From Candidatus Aerophobota bacterium (lineage in GTDB: Bacteria > Aerophobota > Aerophobia > Aerophobales > AE-B3A): DNA of 8,401 nucleotides. How positions within the stretch are numbered: position 1 is the first letter of the stretch; every line of letters begins with the position of its first letter. This document shows positions 1 to 6,630 of the stretch, piece by piece. Both the position numbers and the translations under genes were made by a program. The notes under the pieces are model-generated. The model had not been told where the DNA came from and searched no databases. It saw nothing but the letters and a program-made list of their open reading frames with translations. The stretch is from positions 1 to 8,401 of the forward strand of contig DAOVGK010000050.1 of the NCBI GenBank assembly GCA_030672445.1. Direction: 5' to 3'.

Positions 1-2862
1 CTGTACGGCCTCAGACACTGACATTCCTTTGGCCCTGAGAATATTAATGTAACTGATCATTACGATACCATTATTTACCACGATCCCCGCCAGCATAATT
101 ATTCCTATGTAGACGATGATACTAAAGATAGTTCCGGTAAGAAACAATGCACAAACAACTCCTATCACAGCAAAAGGAATGGAAAACATAATTACCAAGG
201 GATGACGCAGAGATTCAAACTGGGAGGCCATAACCATGTAAACAAGTATCACCGCCAACACAAGAGCCAGAGAAAAGCTCTGGAAGGACTCCGCCATTTG
301 TTCCTGTTCTCCCCCGTATTTTATGGAAAATTCTGGGGGTAGCACCAAAGAAGATACCTTTGGCCTTATATCTTTATCTATCTCTCCTGGACTTCTTCCA
401 CTAACCTGAGCAGAAACGGTAACTACTCTCTGTTGGTCTTTTCTCTCAATTTTTATCGGACCAGCTACCCGTTGAAGTTCAGCTATGCTGTCAAGTAAGA
501 TTTGCTGTCCCCAAGGAGAAGTAATGTAAATTCTTTCGATATCAGCGGGACTCCCACGATCTTGGGGGCGAAGTCGCACCAAAATGTTGTACTCATCACC
601 ACCTTCACGGAAATAAGATGCCACGGTGCCCTCGTTGGCTGTCTGAAGGACATCAGCTACCTGAGAAGTATTTATGCCCAGCGTTGCGGCTAGTTCTCTA
701 TTTATATATATCCGAAGCTCAGGTCTACCTACCTCATAGCTAATTTTTGGCTCCACCACTCCCTTTATCTCCCCGATTAAATGAGAGATTTCGTGTGCCA
801 GTTTGTTTGCTTCCTTTAAGTCATAACCCCTGATATCTATAGAGACGGGGGCACCACCGAAAAGCCCGGGAGGACCCTCCTCTGCTTGAGCTAAACGTAT
901 CTTAGCCAGACCGAGCTTACCTTGTTCTTGTTTAAAAATAGAGCGAAGACTATCAATGACCTGTGTGGAGGACCTCTTTCTCTTAGCCAGGTCAACTAAC
1001 TTAACAGTTACACTGGCATTGTTCGAACCTTCACCCCCGAAACCCATCATTCCCCCACCGGAACCTACCTGAGTAAGTATATACTCAACTTCGGGAACGT
1101 TCCTCTTAACTATTTCTTCCACCTCTTTGGTCACCTCACTGGTTATGCCTAATCTTGTGCCTACAGGTGTTTCCACGCCGATGTTAATTTGTCCTTGATC
1201 TGTCCTGGGCATAAACTCCATTCCTATGCGAGGAAGAAGGAAAAACAAAACAGCTATCAAAATCGAAAGCGAGCCGAGGATCACGGTCTTTCTATGTTCT
1301 AGAGCCCAATTCAAGATAATGTTATAACGCACCTCTACATAATCGTTCATCCTTCGGGCAAAACTTCCCCTTCCTTTTTTTTCTGCTTTCCTTATGGAAA
1401 GATACTTAGAGGAAAGTACCGGAATCAAGGTTAAAGCAACTACAAGCGAAGCCGAAAGAGAGAAGGCAACAGTATAGGCGATGTATCTCAAGAAGATTCC
1501 TGCTATCCCGGTAGTAAAAAGGAGGGAGAGAAAGACAACCAGGGTAGTTAAAGTTGAGGCTGTGATAGCCATCCCCACTTCGTCGGCAGCCGCAATGGCC
1601 GCCTCTTTCACCGGTTCACCTCGCTCCCGATGCCGAAAAGTATTCTCTAACACCACAATAGCGTTATCCACCATCAGTCCTATCCCCAGAGCCAGACCAC
1701 CCAAGGTTAAGATATTTAGAGTAAGATTAGCCGAATAGAGGAGAATGAAAGTGACCAGAATAGAAATGGGAATGGCGGTGAAAATGATGAGGGCACTGGG
1801 AAAGCTGGCTAAAAACAGGAAGATAATCACCAGACAGATTATTCCTCCTAGAATGGCTACCTGCCGGAGTTGAGCGATAGATTCCTTGACAAATTCTGAG
1901 GTGTCGAAAATTGTCTCGATATGGACTTCGGGAGGTAGATTGTCTCTTAACTGCTGCAGTTGCTGGTGAACTCCGGTGGCTACTTTTACCGTGTTAATTC
2001 CTGATTGTTTTTGCACCATAATGATAACGCCAGGTTTTCCATTAACAAAGACCTCATTCCGTTTTTCCTTAAAAGAGTCCTTAATTTGAGCTACATCCTT
2101 AAGATACACCGGTGTTCTATTCCGGTAAGCTATGACCACGTTCCCCATCTGGTCTACCTTTTCGAATTCCCCCATAGTCCTCACTAGAAATTCCTCAGGG
2201 CCGCTTTCCAGGAATCCAGCCGGTAGGTTCAGATTTTCCGCTCTAATTGTACTTAGGAGGTGACTCAGGGATAAATCTACCGAAGCTAATCGATCCCGAT
2301 CCACCAGGACCTGAATCTCTCTTTCTTTACCTCCGGAAACATTTACCGAAGCCACTCCCTCCACCTGTTCCAGTCTATATTTAATGGTCTCATCGGCAAG
2401 ATGCCGCAATTTAGCCAGGTCCATGCTGCCGGACAGACTCAAGACCATAATTGGCATTAAAGAGGGGTCGAATTTTATTACCAAAGGTTTACCGGCCTCG
2501 TTAGGTAGCATCGTTTCGGCAAAGGATATTTTCTCCCGCACATCATTGGCTGCCTGATTCATGTCGGTTCCCCAGTCGAATCTTACAAAAACAAGAGAAC
2601 TACCGTCGCGTGAGGTGGAGTCAAGATGCTCTATATTATTGACGGTGGCTACCCACTTTTCGATGGGTTCGGTGACCATCTTTTCTACCTCGGCTGGACC
2701 CGCTCCTCTATAGTCGGTGACCACCGCAATGACGGGGAGGCTAATGTCAGGATAAAGATCAATAGCCAATCTCTGTAGAGAAAGTCCTCCTAGTACCAAA
2801 ATAGCAGCAAAAACCATAAAGGTAGTTATAGGCCGTTTGATGGCTATACGGGAAATGCTCAT
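1..2862 (-). CDS. RND-family efflux pump, HAE1/AcrB-like inner-membrane transporter (C-terminus cut by window edge)
   Basis: This gene encodes the energised inner-membrane part of a tripartite efflux pump, exporting small hydrophobic or amphiphilic compounds using an ion gradient. I read 954 codons without a stop from ATG at 2862 to the window edge; HAE1 pumps run about 1,020-1,050 residues, so TM11-12 are missing. The N-terminus (SISRIAIKRPITTFMVF) is the classic RND start with TM1. The first periplasmic loop follows, then TM2 (about 332-350) and the TM4 motif GLMVDNAIVVLEN with D399-N400. TM7 lies near 528-548, then a second periplasmic domain with FMPRTDQGQINIGVETPVG and a Gly/Met-rich stretch near 599-612. 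TM8-10 end with AGIVVNNGIVMISYI (N930, N931). AcrB has Asp-Asp in TM4 and Lys in TM10; here they are Asp-Asn and Asn. A ribosome site AAGGA (2872-2876) lies 9 nt before ATG. It is the last readable gene of the marR efflux operon. Substrate cannot be deduced. Confidence 0.95.
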   Translation of the reverse strand, partial: MSISRIAIKRPITTFMVFAAILVLGGLSLQRLAIDLYPDISLPVIAVVTDYRGAGPAEVEKMVTEPIEKWVATVNNIEHLDSTSRDGSSLVFVRFDWGTDMNQAANDVREKISFAETMLPNEAGKPLVIKFDPSLMPIMVLSLSGSMDLAKLRHLADETIKYRLEQVEGVASVNVSGGKEREIQVLVDRDRLASVDLSLSHLLSTIRAENLNLPAGFLESGPEEFLVRTMGEFEKVDQMGNVVIAYRNRTPVYLKDVAQIKDSFKEKRNEVFVNGKPGVIIMVQKQSGINTVKVATGVHQQLQQLRDNLPPEVHIETIFDTSEFVKESIAQLRQVAILGGIICLVIIFLFLASFPSALIIFTAIPISILVTFILLYSANLTLNILTLGGLALGIGLMVDNAIVVLENTFRHRERGEPVKEAAIAAADEVGMAITASTLTTLVVFLSLLFTTGIAGIFLRYIAYTVAFSLSASLVVALTLIPVLSSKYLSIRKAEKKGRGSFARRMNDYVEVRYNIILNWALEHRKTVILGSLSILIAVLFFLLPRIGMEFMPRTDQGQINIGVETPVGTRLGITSEVTKEVEEIVKRNVPEVEYILTQVGSGGGMMGFGGEGSNNASVTVKLVDLAKRKRSSTQVIDSLRSIFKQEQGKLGLAKIRLAQAEEGPPGLFGGAPVSIDIRGYDLKEANKLAHEISHLIGEIKGVVEPKISYEVGRPELRIYINRELAATLGINTSQVADVLQTANEGTVASYFREGGDEYNILVRLRPQDRGSPADIERIYITSPWGQQILLDSIAELQRVAGPIKIERKDQQRVVTVSAQVSGRSPGEIDKDIRPKVSSLVLPPEFSIKYGGEQEQMAESFQSFSLALVLAVILVYMVMASQFESLRHPLVIMFSIPFAVIGVVCALFLTGTIFSIIVYIGIIMLAGIVVNNGIVMISYINILRAKGMSVSEAVQ

Positions 2863-2904
2863 TTTTAGTGGTCCTTATCTAGAATGAATGTCTATCCCAT
2901 CTTT

Positions 2905-2932
2905 CTCAGGAAGCCCGTGGGAGGCTCCTGAG
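2905..2932 (-). other. Intra-operon hairpin between adaptor and pump genes
   Basis: Inverted arms CTCAGGA-(A)-GCC (2905-2915) and GGC-TCCTGAG (2923-2932) pair over 10 bp with one bulged A and a 7-nt loop. On the operon strand no T-run follows, so it is not a classical terminator there. On the plus strand a T6 run begins five bases after the stem, but no plus-strand gene is seen. The gap here is 158 bp, against 15 and 83 bp elsewhere in the operon. A role in mRNA stability or stoichiometry between adaptor and pump is inference. Confidence 0.5.
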
Positions 2933-2938
2933 GCTCCT
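2921..2938. repeat. 9-bp perfect tandem direct repeat
   Basis: GAGGCTCCT occurs twice back to back (2921-2929 and 2930-2938) and is followed by a T-run to 2943. The first copy contributes the right arm of the hairpin at 2905-2932. It probably arose by slippage, and no function is assigned. Confidence 0.6.
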
Positions 2939-3020
2939 TTTTTCCTTTGCTGAGGTAGCATTTAGTGTCTCGTGCTTCTTGTAGGCTGCTAAAAAATCGT
3001 CTGACAATTCTTTTTGATAA

Positions 3021-4415
3021 CTACTTGATAACCACAGAATCCCCGTTGTTGAGAGAGGTCTGACCAGAAATGACTACTTGATCACCTTCTTTGAGTCCCT
3101 CTAATATCTGGGCCAGATTGTCTTTCTCTAAACCAAGAGTAACTTTCTGAAGATAGGCTCGATTATCCCGGACAACGAAGACCTGTTCTTCCCCTTCTTT
3201 CTTAATTACTGCCTCCTTCGGGATGAGGAGCACATTTTTAAGCTCTCCCCACAATTTAATCTTGGGGAACATTCCTGGTTTCAGAAGGTAATCCGAGTTA
3301 GAAATGTTAATTTTTACCTCTATTTTTCTACTTAGAGGGTCCATTGCCGGATTTATGTTAATTTCCTTTACCTCATAGCTTTTATTGAGGTAGGTGCCCA
3401 CCTTTACCTCAACCTTCTGGGTCAACTTCACTTTATCAAGATCCTCATCACTCACATGGGTTAAGAGCTTTACTGTGTCTATATCTACAATACTCACCAG
3501 AGGCTGGGTAGGACCAACCATTGCTCCTACATCAACAAAGCGCTTGCTGATGATTCCAGAAATAGGAGCTTTTATAGTGCAATCTTCCAGACGAATCTTA
3601 GCCAATCCCAGAGCAACTTCAGCCTGTTCAGCTTGAGCTTGAACACTCTTTATTTTTGCCTCCCAGCTTTTTGCCTCCTTAAGGCTCTCTAGAGTCTTTA
3701 GCTGAGCTTGAGTCTGTTCTACCTGCGCCTCCACCACCTTGATATCTTCTTCCCTGGCTCCTTTCTTTATTAAATCCAAATTTGCTTTGGCTGACTCGAG
3801 CCCGGCCTGAGCTACTTTGAATTGAAGCTGTGCCCTGTCAAATTGCTGATCGGAGATAGCTCCCTTTTCATAGTTGTCCCTGGCTCGATTTAGATCTTTC
3901 TCCATAGTCTGCGCATTTGCCAGAGCCTGTTGATAAGCCGCATCTACCCTCTCTATTTCCTCTTTTCTGGCCCCTTTTCTGATCTTGTCAAGGTTTGCCT
4001 GAGCCATTTTTAGAGCAGCCTGGACCTGTTCTAGATTACTCAAGAATTCAGTCTGAGCAGTCGCTCTTACCAGGTTCCACTGAGTTTTGGCAGCACTGAA
4101 GGCTGCCTCTGCCTGCTTTACTCCTAACAAAAACTCTCTGCTCTCGATTTTGGCTATAACCTGTCCCTTCTTCACCCTATCACCCAATTTAACCTTTATC
4201 TCTTCCAAGGTTCCACCTACTTTGGGAACTATAGTCACGCTACTTTGAGGACCTACATCTGCTGTGAGGGACAGTTCTTGGCTGATTTCTCCCCTTTTTA
4301 CAGCCGTGACTTTTACCGGAACCGAAATCCCTTTCTTCTCCTGAGAATAGGATATTCCCGGAAGACAAAACATCATGACAGCCAACATCCCTACAAAAAC
4401 TATTTTACGGCACAT
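3021..4415 (-). CDS. RND efflux periplasmic adaptor (membrane fusion protein, HlyD/AcrA-like)
   Basis: This is the periplasmic subunit that couples the RND pump to the outer-membrane channel. Residues 1-24 form a signal peptide (basic MCRK, hydrophobic core, SYS-QE cleavage region). There is no lipobox, as Cys17 lies within the core and lacks the usual context. The first half-lipoyl motif is at about 58-92 (VGGTLEEIKVKLGDRVKKGQ), followed by a long alpha-helical coiled-coil hairpin at about 93-278. The second half-lipoyl motif is at about 280-310 (APISGIISKRFVDVGAMV), then a beta-barrel (311-390) and a membrane-proximal domain (391-464). At 464 residues it is longer than typical AcrA-type adaptors (about 370-400) because of the helical hairpin, which contains a repeated ANLDxI(R/K)KGAR segment near 140 and 211. 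The ATG is preceded by an excellent AAGGAGGT six nt upstream, only 15 bp after the outer-membrane factor stop, so the two are co-transcribed. Confidence 0.95.
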   Translation of the reverse strand: MCRKIVFVGMLAVMMFCLPGISYSQEKKGISVPVKVTAVKRGEISQELSLTADVGPQSSVTIVPKVGGTLEEIKVKLGDRVKKGQVIAKIESREFLLGVKQAEAAFSAAKTQWNLVRATAQTEFLSNLEQVQAALKMAQANLDKIRKGARKEEIERVDAAYQQALANAQTMEKDLNRARDNYEKGAISDQQFDRAQLQFKVAQAGLESAKANLDLIKKGAREEDIKVVEAQVEQTQAQLKTLESLKEAKSWEAKIKSVQAQAEQAEVALGLAKIRLEDCTIKAPISGIISKRFVDVGAMVGPTQPLVSIVDIDTVKLLTHVSDEDLDKVKLTQKVEVKVGTYLNKSYEVKEININPAMDPLSRKIEVKINISNSDYLLKPGMFPKIKLWGELKNVLLIPKEAVIKKEGEEQVFVVRDNRAYLQKVTLGLEKDNLAQILEGLKEGDQVVISGQTSLNNGDSVVIK

Positions 4416-4430
4416 TAAGAACCTCCTTCT

Positions 4431-5729
4431 TTATTTCATTGCTTTCTCTAGCTCTGCCATAGCCACATTGTGATCATATAAAGCCTTGAGATAGCCAAGT
4501 CTCACCCTGGTTAGGGCCAGTTGAGCATCCAGAACTTCCAGATTGGTAATGGCTCCACTTTTGTAACGAACCTCGGCAATGGAAAGAGCCTCCTCTGCCT
4601 GCTCAATGTTCTTTTTTTGGGCATAGATTCTTTCCTCAGATGCCTCCAGATCCCAAAAAGTTTTCTTGATTTCCAAGTCTATTCCGGCCTCCAGTTGCTC
4701 AAGAGAGAGGTTAATTTGTTTAACCTGGGACCTTCTCTGAGCAACTCTTGCCCGATTTGCCCATCCATCGAAGAAGGGTATAGATAACACCAGATTAAGA
4801 TTCCACTCCTCTCCCCATTTATTCTCTCCTCGAGAAGGATTTTGATACTGATAATTACCCACCAGGGCTAAGGTGGGTTTATTCTGAGCCTCAGTTAGCT
4901 TGAGAGCAGCCTCTAACATCTCTTTCTGGAGCTTGAAGCTTTTTAGATCGCCTCTCTCCTTCGAAGCTTTATCTATGGTTTCTTCTAAAGTTATTTTCAG
5001 CGGTTCGAAGGAGAGTTCACCTTCCAATTTCAGGGAAGTCGAGGGAAAAGAGAGCAGATTAGCCAGGTTCTCCTGAGACAGGCGTAAGTTATTCCTCGTC
5101 TGAACCAAATCAGGCCTAAGATTGGCTACCTCTACCCGAGTTCTTAAAAGATCAAATTTCGAAACCACTCCTACTTTAAAGAAGTCCTCTACCACGGCTA
5201 GGTGCCTTTTAGCCTGGTCCAGAGCCTTTTCGGTGACTTCCACATTCTCTTGAGCTAAAAGAACTGCATAAAAAGCCTTTTTAACCTGAAAAGTAATCTT
5301 ATTTTGGGTGTTCTTCAGATCTTCCTGTAGTTTCTCATAATATAGACCGGCCCCTTTATTGGCATAGTTTAAACGACCGCTGGTGTAAAGTGGTTGGTTA
5401 ATGGAAAGCTTAGACAAATAATTGTTTGCTTTTCCCATCTCTATGCTCCCATAACCAGGCACACTCATAGAAGGGGCTTCATTCAAGTGAGTATACGTAC
5501 CACCTAAATTTATGGTAGGAAAGTACCCCGCCTTAACCTCTTTTATCCTTTGTTTTGCTTCTTCGATCTTTTCCTTAGCTACGAGAATCTCTCTGTTATT
5601 AGCCAGGGCTACTCTTATAGCCTCCTCTAAAGCAAGGGATTCTGCTCTACCCCAGCCAGGAAAGCTAATCAAGCACAAGATCGATGAAAGAAGGAATATA
5701 CCCCACTTTCCTGCCCTGTAATTACACAT
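4431..5729 (-). CDS. TolC-family outer-membrane efflux protein (OEP)
   Basis: This gene encodes the outer-membrane exit duct of the tripartite pump, a presumed trimeric beta-barrel plus periplasmic alpha-tunnel. Residues 1-29 are a signal peptide (short basic start, hydrophobic IFLLSSILCLISF, cleavage after GRA). Two structurally repeated OEP halves follow, at about 31-228 and 245-432. Each starts with an amphipathic LEEAI/ETIDKA helix, has beta-strand segments (around 68-80 and 285-298) and ends in coiled-coil helices. The paired turn motifs are GVVSKFDLLRTRVEVA (187-202) and GAITNLEVLDAQLALTRVRL (392-411), both typical of the family. A 432-residue length is normal. AAAAAGGAGG (5741-5750) lies 11 nt before ATG, slightly far but the only plausible start; an A-rich stretch fills the gap. 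It lies 83 bp after marR and 15 bp before the adaptor. No N-terminal lipobox is seen, so it is probably not a NodT-type lipoprotein. Confidence 0.95.
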   Translation of the reverse strand: MCNYRAGKWGIFLLSSILCLISFPGWGRAESLALEEAIRVALANNREILVAKEKIEEAKQRIKEVKAGYFPTINLGGTYTHLNEAPSMSVPGYGSIEMGKANNYLSKLSINQPLYTSGRLNYANKGAGLYYEKLQEDLKNTQNKITFQVKKAFYAVLLAQENVEVTEKALDQAKRHLAVVEDFFKVGVVSKFDLLRTRVEVANLRPDLVQTRNNLRLSQENLANLLSFPSTSLKLEGELSFEPLKITLEETIDKASKERGDLKSFKLQKEMLEAALKLTEAQNKPTLALVGNYQYQNPSRGENKWGEEWNLNLVLSIPFFDGWANRARVAQRRSQVKQINLSLEQLEAGIDLEIKKTFWDLEASEERIYAQKKNIEQAEEALSIAEVRYKSGAITNLEVLDAQLALTRVRLGYLKALYDHNVAMAELEKAMK

Positions 5730-5748
5730 CCTTTTTAATTCCTCCTTT

Positions 5749-5805
5749 TTTATGAGCTTTCACCCTTTTACTTTCCTTCACTGCTTAGAAACTCTTTCTC
5801 ATAAA
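5749..5805 (-). other. Long-range 8-bp inverted repeat in the marR-OEP gap
   Basis: TTTATGAG (5749-5756) and CTCATAAA (5798-5805) are perfect inverted copies 41 nt apart. One arm lies directly next to the OEP ribosome binding site, so pairing in the mRNA could affect translation. Such a match could also arise by chance in an 83-bp AT-rich gap. Confidence 0.25.
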
Positions 5806-5812
5806 CAGACTC

Positions 5813-6259
5813 TTATCTTGCCTTTCCGTAAATTCTCGCATGGAGGGTCTTGAATATGTTTAAGATATCCTTTCTCTCTTGAGAAGTCATTTGCCTTAGG
5901 ATAGATTCTATCTTTTTCTTTTTTTGCTCCTCAAACCTACTTATTATCTTTCGCCCCTCAGCCGTTATAGCTACCCTTACCATTCGTCTATCCTCTGGAT
6001 CACGCTTTCGAACTACAAACTCTTTTTCTACCAATTTATCCACCATACGAGTGAGAGTGCTTAGATCCATAGAAATGCTTCTACCTAACTCTGACATGGT
6101 AGGCTCCTTGTTTGAAGAGAGCTGCCTAAGAACAAAGATCTCAGGAAAGCTTATATCTATATGGAGAACTTCCTGAGGTTCATCTGTCCGGAAGGCCTTT
6201 GCCAGGTCCGGTAGGAGAGCAATCACCTGGTTAACATATTCTTTGATCTCCTCCCCCAT
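5813..6259 (-). CDS. MarR-family transcriptional regulator
   Basis: This is a dimeric winged-helix repressor, presumably controlling the efflux operon of which it is the first gene. The 148-residue length is typical. N- and C-terminal helices (about 1-25 and 105-145) form the dimer interface. The winged helix-turn-helix spans about 37-100: TMSELGRSISMDLSTLTRMV (54-73) covers the helix-turn-helix with the recognition helix near 65-78. RKRDPEDRRMVRVAITAEG (84-102) is the wing with the diagnostic D-x-x-D-R-R motif. The ATG follows GGGAGG with a short spacer, and a tandem promoter with TTGAC inverted repeats lies upstream. Autoregulation and repression of the pump genes are inferred from this layout. 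No Cys occurs in the protein, so OhrR-like thiol sensing is excluded; a small-molecule ligand is more likely. Its identity is unknown. Confidence 0.93.
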   Translation of the reverse strand: MGEEIKEYVNQVIALLPDLAKAFRTDEPQEVLHIDISFPEIFVLRQLSSNKEPTMSELGRSISMDLSTLTRMVDKLVEKEFVVRKRDPEDRRMVRVAITAEGRKIISRFEEQKKKKIESILRQMTSQERKDILNIFKTLHARIYGKAR

Positions 6260-6304
6260 CTTAACCTCCCATCGCGCCTTAAAATAATTGATGTATTAAA
6301 ATTT

Positions 6305-6332
6305 ATTATAAAATAATATTCTCAATTGTCAA
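6305..6332 (-). promoter_or_regulatory. Proximal sigma70-type promoter of marR efflux operon (P2)
   Basis: On the minus strand, a consensus TTGACA (6327-6332) and a consensus TATAAT (6305-6310) are separated by 16 bp. Transcription would start near 6298, giving a leader of about 38 nt before the marR ATG. Both boxes match consensus 6/6, so the promoter should be strong unless repressed. Confidence 0.85.
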
Positions 6333-6336
6333 ATTT

Positions 6337-6364
6337 ATTATAACAAAATATTTTCACTTGTCAA
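6337..6364 (-). promoter_or_regulatory. Distal sigma70-type promoter of marR efflux operon (P1)
   Basis: TTGACA (6359-6364) and TATAAT (6337-6342), again 16 bp apart, lie exactly 32 bp upstream of the proximal promoter. Its start would be near 6330, overlapping the -35 box of P2. It is the second copy of a duplicated promoter unit. Confidence 0.8.
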
Positions 6365-6380
6365 TCCCTTGACAGTCAAG
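6359..6380. promoter_or_regulatory. Candidate MarR operator (TTGAC inverted repeats)
   Basis: Plus-strand reading gives TGTCAA-TCCC-TTGACA (6359-6374, perfect 6-bp arms) and the overlapping palindrome CTTGACAGTCAAG (6368-6380, arms of 6 around one central base). The first covers the -35 box of the distal promoter. MarR proteins bind short palindromes overlapping promoters, so this is the best operator candidate. The assignment is inference from position. Confidence 0.55.
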
Positions 6381-6630
6381 ATTCATCAGCTCAACTACTA
6401 CCGTGGCCAACTCGGACCGAAAAGGGGACGTGATTATTTTTTAGAAAATTTCTGGCTTCCCATTGCCTCGATTAATGATGTGAAAGATTGTGTTGTGAAA
6501 AGTTATTCGTAGCACTTGAGGGATGTTTTCGTTTTATTTTTGTTGGGCTTTTGGAAGCAAAAATAATGCTGTAATCATTAGGCGATCATTAAGTAAGCGG
6601 GATAGGATAGAGGTCTAATCTTCATCGGCT
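6381..6630. other. Spacer without convincing gene
   Basis: This stretch, together with the promoter region 6260-6380, separates marR from the toxin remnant. An open plus-strand frame (6312-6512) has no ATG and runs through the marR promoter. A 31-codon plus-strand ORF (6523-6618) lacks a spaced ribosome site. There are short A/T hairpins such as TTTTG-GAAG-CAAAA and a repeated ATCATTA, but no strong terminator, tRNA or CRISPR-like repeat. It may be decayed DNA. Confidence 0.5.

Larger units (their letters stand above)
6299..6364 (-). repeat. Tandem duplication of the promoter (32-bp period)
   Basis: Segments 6331-6364 and 6299-6332 (each 34 nt, sharing two bases at the junction) match at 30 of 34 positions. 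Each runs from TTGACAA through AATATT to TATAATAAATTT. The four differences all fall in the spacer between the boxes. The period is about three helical turns, so both copies face the same side of the DNA. Confidence 0.85.

Noticed and set aside
1481..1738. Plus-strand ORF opposite the pump gene
   Set aside because: Antisense shadow of the conserved TM4-TM5 coding region; the minus-strand frame is clearly the real gene. The same holds for the other plus-strand frames at 502, 2005, 3394, 4521, 5512 and 7679.
2905..2943. Plus-strand intrinsic terminator (stem plus T6)
   Set aside because: No plus-strand gene or promoter is seen that would need it, and five bases separate the stem from the T-run.
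2875..2961. 28-codon minus-strand ORF in the adaptor-pump gap
   Set aside because: There is no ribosome site, the content is low-complexity (GASGAS), and it overlaps the pump's ribosome binding site. Probably chance.
6312..6512. Plus-strand open frame of about 66 codons ending at TAG 6510-6512, protein-like at its end
   Set aside because: It has no ATG, and its only early alternative start (TTG 6369) lacks a ribosome site. The frame also runs through the marR promoter. A gene is not supported.
6560..6600. Repeated ATCATTA and CAT(T/A)AAGTAAG words as a possible CRISPR or iteron array
   Set aside because: Only two imperfect short copies, with irregular spacing and no associated genes.
6523..6618. 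31-codon plus-strand ORF starting at ATG 6523
   Set aside because: Too short, with GAGGG directly against the ATG, no spacer, no promoter and no recognisable motif.
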